A stretch of DNA of 64,000 nucleotides from Verrucomicrobiaceae bacterium (lineage in GTDB: Bacteria; Verrucomicrobiota; Verrucomicrobiia; Verrucomicrobiales; Verrucomicrobiaceae): contig JAEUHM010000046.1 in assembly GCA_016795485.1 (NCBI GenBank), positions 124,001-188,000 on the forward strand, read 5' to 3'. The notes beneath the pieces are model-generated. The model ran no database searches and was not told the DNA's origin. It was given only the letters and a program-made list of their open reading frames with translations. Of this stretch, positions 63,401 to 64,000 are shown one piece after another. The translations under genes were made by a program, and so were the position numbers. The first letter of the stretch is position 1. The number at the start of each line of letters is the position of its first letter.

Positions 63401-64000
63401 GATCTATCACGACTTCATCGGGTGGAGCGATGACCTTCTGCCCATCAGCGCGTGTAACGGTGGCAGTCGAGTTCTTGATGATGGTCCCGTCCTTGGTGGT
63501 GGTCTTCACCTTCACCCGCACTTCCATGGTCGCTGTGCCGTTGGGGTTCAGGGTGGGACCATTCCAGACGAAATCCGTGATGTTGGGGTATGTCCCAGTG
63601 ATCGATGTGGGAGAGGGTGTGGTGCCGATGAGGGTGGTGTTGGCGGGAGTACTCATCGTCAGCTTGTAGCCGCTGATGGTCCCGGTGCCGTTATTCTCGA
63701 TCTCCAACTGATAGGTGATGGTTTCCTCAATGTGAGCACGATCTCCGTTGATCGGGGAACTGGTGGTGGTCGTGCTGATTGTCAGGCTCAGCGGCTCTTG
63801 CAACTCCACCACGGGCATCGGCTTGGTCACTAAGGTAGTGCTGCCACGCTTGAAGTTGCCTTTGAGAGCGAGTTTGGAGCCATTGGCACCAGAGAGCACA
63901 CGCACGGAGAATACTTTCACCCCGGATGACCCAGCTGGCACATCTAACGTCCACCGGACGTATTTGGAAGCACCCGCAGGCACAAGAGTGTGACCCTCAT
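60402..64000 (-). CDS. long secreted DUF11-like repeat protein with octapeptide tail (5' end outside the window)
   Basis: At least 1198 residues are seen, and the frame stays open to the window edge, so the start is missing. The body holds repeated beta-sandwich domains of the DUF11 type (for example SVSSNKNIAHPGETIRYTVTAKNWLPTAITGAKVNNVLPSGT and VSVKRGDTFSYTIMVGNLSN). The last 153 residues are octapeptide repeats. It is probably an extracellular adhesin or matrix protein. The stop faces the five-gene operon across the tandem array. Confidence 0.85.
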   Translation of the reverse strand, partial: EGHTLVPAGASKYVRWTLDVPAGSSGVKVFSVRVLSGANGSKLALKGNFKRGSTTLVTKPMPVVELQEPLSLTISTTTTSSPINGDRAHIEETITYQLEIENNGTGTISGYKLTMSTPANTTLIGTTPSPTSITGTYPNITDFVWNGPTLNPNGTATMEVRVKVKTTTKDGTIIKNSTATVTRADGQKVIAPPDEVVIDPPLEVSVSSNKNIAHPGETIRYTVTAKNWLPTAITGAKVNNVLPSGTSLLAAGVNDGTGGPGSNGSFRFVTGTWPAADLNPTTLPAYFPETREMFFVLGTVGGGEFRYMEYDLVVGQDVPSTVNVNGVSTPMEVSITPVFWAVFGTKTLFAAEPPPARPLLSDPPLAAPKLTLTKEAVGDGVIFRAGERIITVIDDKGIGANGKTISTDGLCDYKLTYRNEPGGGAALGVVVRDYIPEEMTFIGSLERNGSTVPSLVDYRFYDAAGKEMKIVGAEGYTDTPFDNTPGADNRKANGFYDVGEVFNDANGNRKYDGVTAALVRSIGFPAGDLNASSSGHFVYRVQVKTSVPTGRTIISQGGGVSGVKNGLAYTLAKGYHLTATNLHFPVGDTEDAVKVLTTLPAIPTLPVGVVKSRSTLADNESITLSIPYEVTGGQGVALSGMKMDTVIPKGFQVALAQVFNTAGQVVETFAPGATNNTFSISAPDSKGARKLSFPLGSLNIAFPTIKINLDPATKAALQNTKGQTREPLELDATVSGSYVKPSSARSARAAGVNPLIAMAKIPVKATVPVQVDSGKDAKIFVGRCAPVSVKRGDTFSYTIMVGNLSNLALDKGIIEMSIPDGCDYISASSYRYNANLISTTTETYGNLNVAKKKGSKVTWEIYALLPREGGAVTLTVKVRDDFTGTRINDNTCIFDTENAMGKSPGPLSVFVRSGNEGAQAADVTKSAANGLLGEGLPAIPIDFLTGGTFAGQAEPLVTSFGGADILQLNNGVTVVQLGGGRVLAVGPSANILASSIRLVKDSTSVRVAVGPGDSSNVQLAHLPTLSAGTQPANTVLANLFIPANSLVAAGGGNLVAAGGGNLVAAGGGNLVGQDGSTLSAAYLVGQDGSTFMSIADLVNAGGGKLVGQDGSTLVAAGGGNLVAAGGGNIVAAGAGHLVGNDGASVIARDGAGLIAKGAGNLVGQDGATLVAAGGGNLVAAGGGNFINRGGVTILANLR
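60405..60863 (-). repeat. octapeptide repeat region of the long secreted protein
   Basis: About 17 units of eight residues alternate between LVAAGGGN and LVGQDGST types, with variants such as IVAAGAGH, LVGNDGAS and LIAKGAGN. Two units are interrupted by short inserts (LSAAY, FMSIAD). The pattern suggests a tight beta-solenoid with a turn per repeat. It does not match the nine-residue RTX motif. Confidence 0.85.

Overview
The window looks like a chromosomal segment of a Verrucomicrobiota bacterium, probably close to Verrucomicrobiaceae/Prosthecobacter; this is inferred from gene content, not from a marker gene. Pointers are a DUF1501 protein paired with a cytochrome-c/DUF1549/DUF1553 protein, a PEP-CTERM-like secreted protein, many secreted FG-GAP and carbohydrate-active proteins, Gram-negative outer-membrane barrels, a bacterial SMUG1-type uracil-DNA glycosylase, and frequent lack of Shine-Dalgarno sequences. 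I saw no rRNA, tRNA, CRISPR array or insertion sequence.

1-13.2 kb holds mainly housekeeping genes: a UbiA prenyltransferase (cut by the window edge), a class A penicillin-binding protein whose transpeptidase site looks dead, a MidA-like methyltransferase, an M14-like peptidase, a lipoprotein lipase-like hydrolase, SMUG1 overlapping a SWIM zinc-finger gene, a CNT nucleoside transporter, the ammonium channel AmtB behind a near-consensus sigma-54 promoter, a small outer-membrane barrel and topoisomerase III. 13.2-27.0 kb is a carbohydrate-utilisation-like locus with tightly coupled genes: an FCD-type GntR regulator with a TGGTATACCA operator, two FG-GAP propeller proteins, two MFS transporters, an Asp-box sialidase-like protein, a GH32 fructanase, two alpha/beta hydrolases, an NTF2-like protein and a DHDPS/NanA-family aldolase. 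Parts of it are visibly more GC-rich than the flanks, and a toxin-antitoxin pair on the opposite strand interrupts it.

27-44 kb contains a 3D-domain lipoprotein, the PEP-CTERM-like protein, trpE, a CBM-like secreted protein, nnr, a cell-wall amidase, a second barrel, pheST, the rpmH-rnpA-yidD-yidC-jag operon, a TorF-like barrel behind a second sigma-54 promoter, and a YidB-family protein. 44-49 kb is the DUF1501/DUF1549 operon. 49.3-54.0 kb is one very long pyruvate:ferredoxin oxidoreductase-type gene.

The most novel-looking unit is the tightly packed five-gene set at 54.2-60.0 kb: a VioB/RebD-type ferritin-like protein, an unrecognised protein, an OsmC-family protein, a stand-alone FIST sensor and a GAF-class III nucleotidyl cyclase. 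I infer a redox- or ligand-sensing pathway that ends in a cyclic nucleotide. It is followed by a 21-bp tandem array in which every unit carries a perfect Shine-Dalgarno core, and then, on the other strand, by a very long secreted DUF11-like protein ending in about 150 residues of octapeptide repeats (5' end outside the window).
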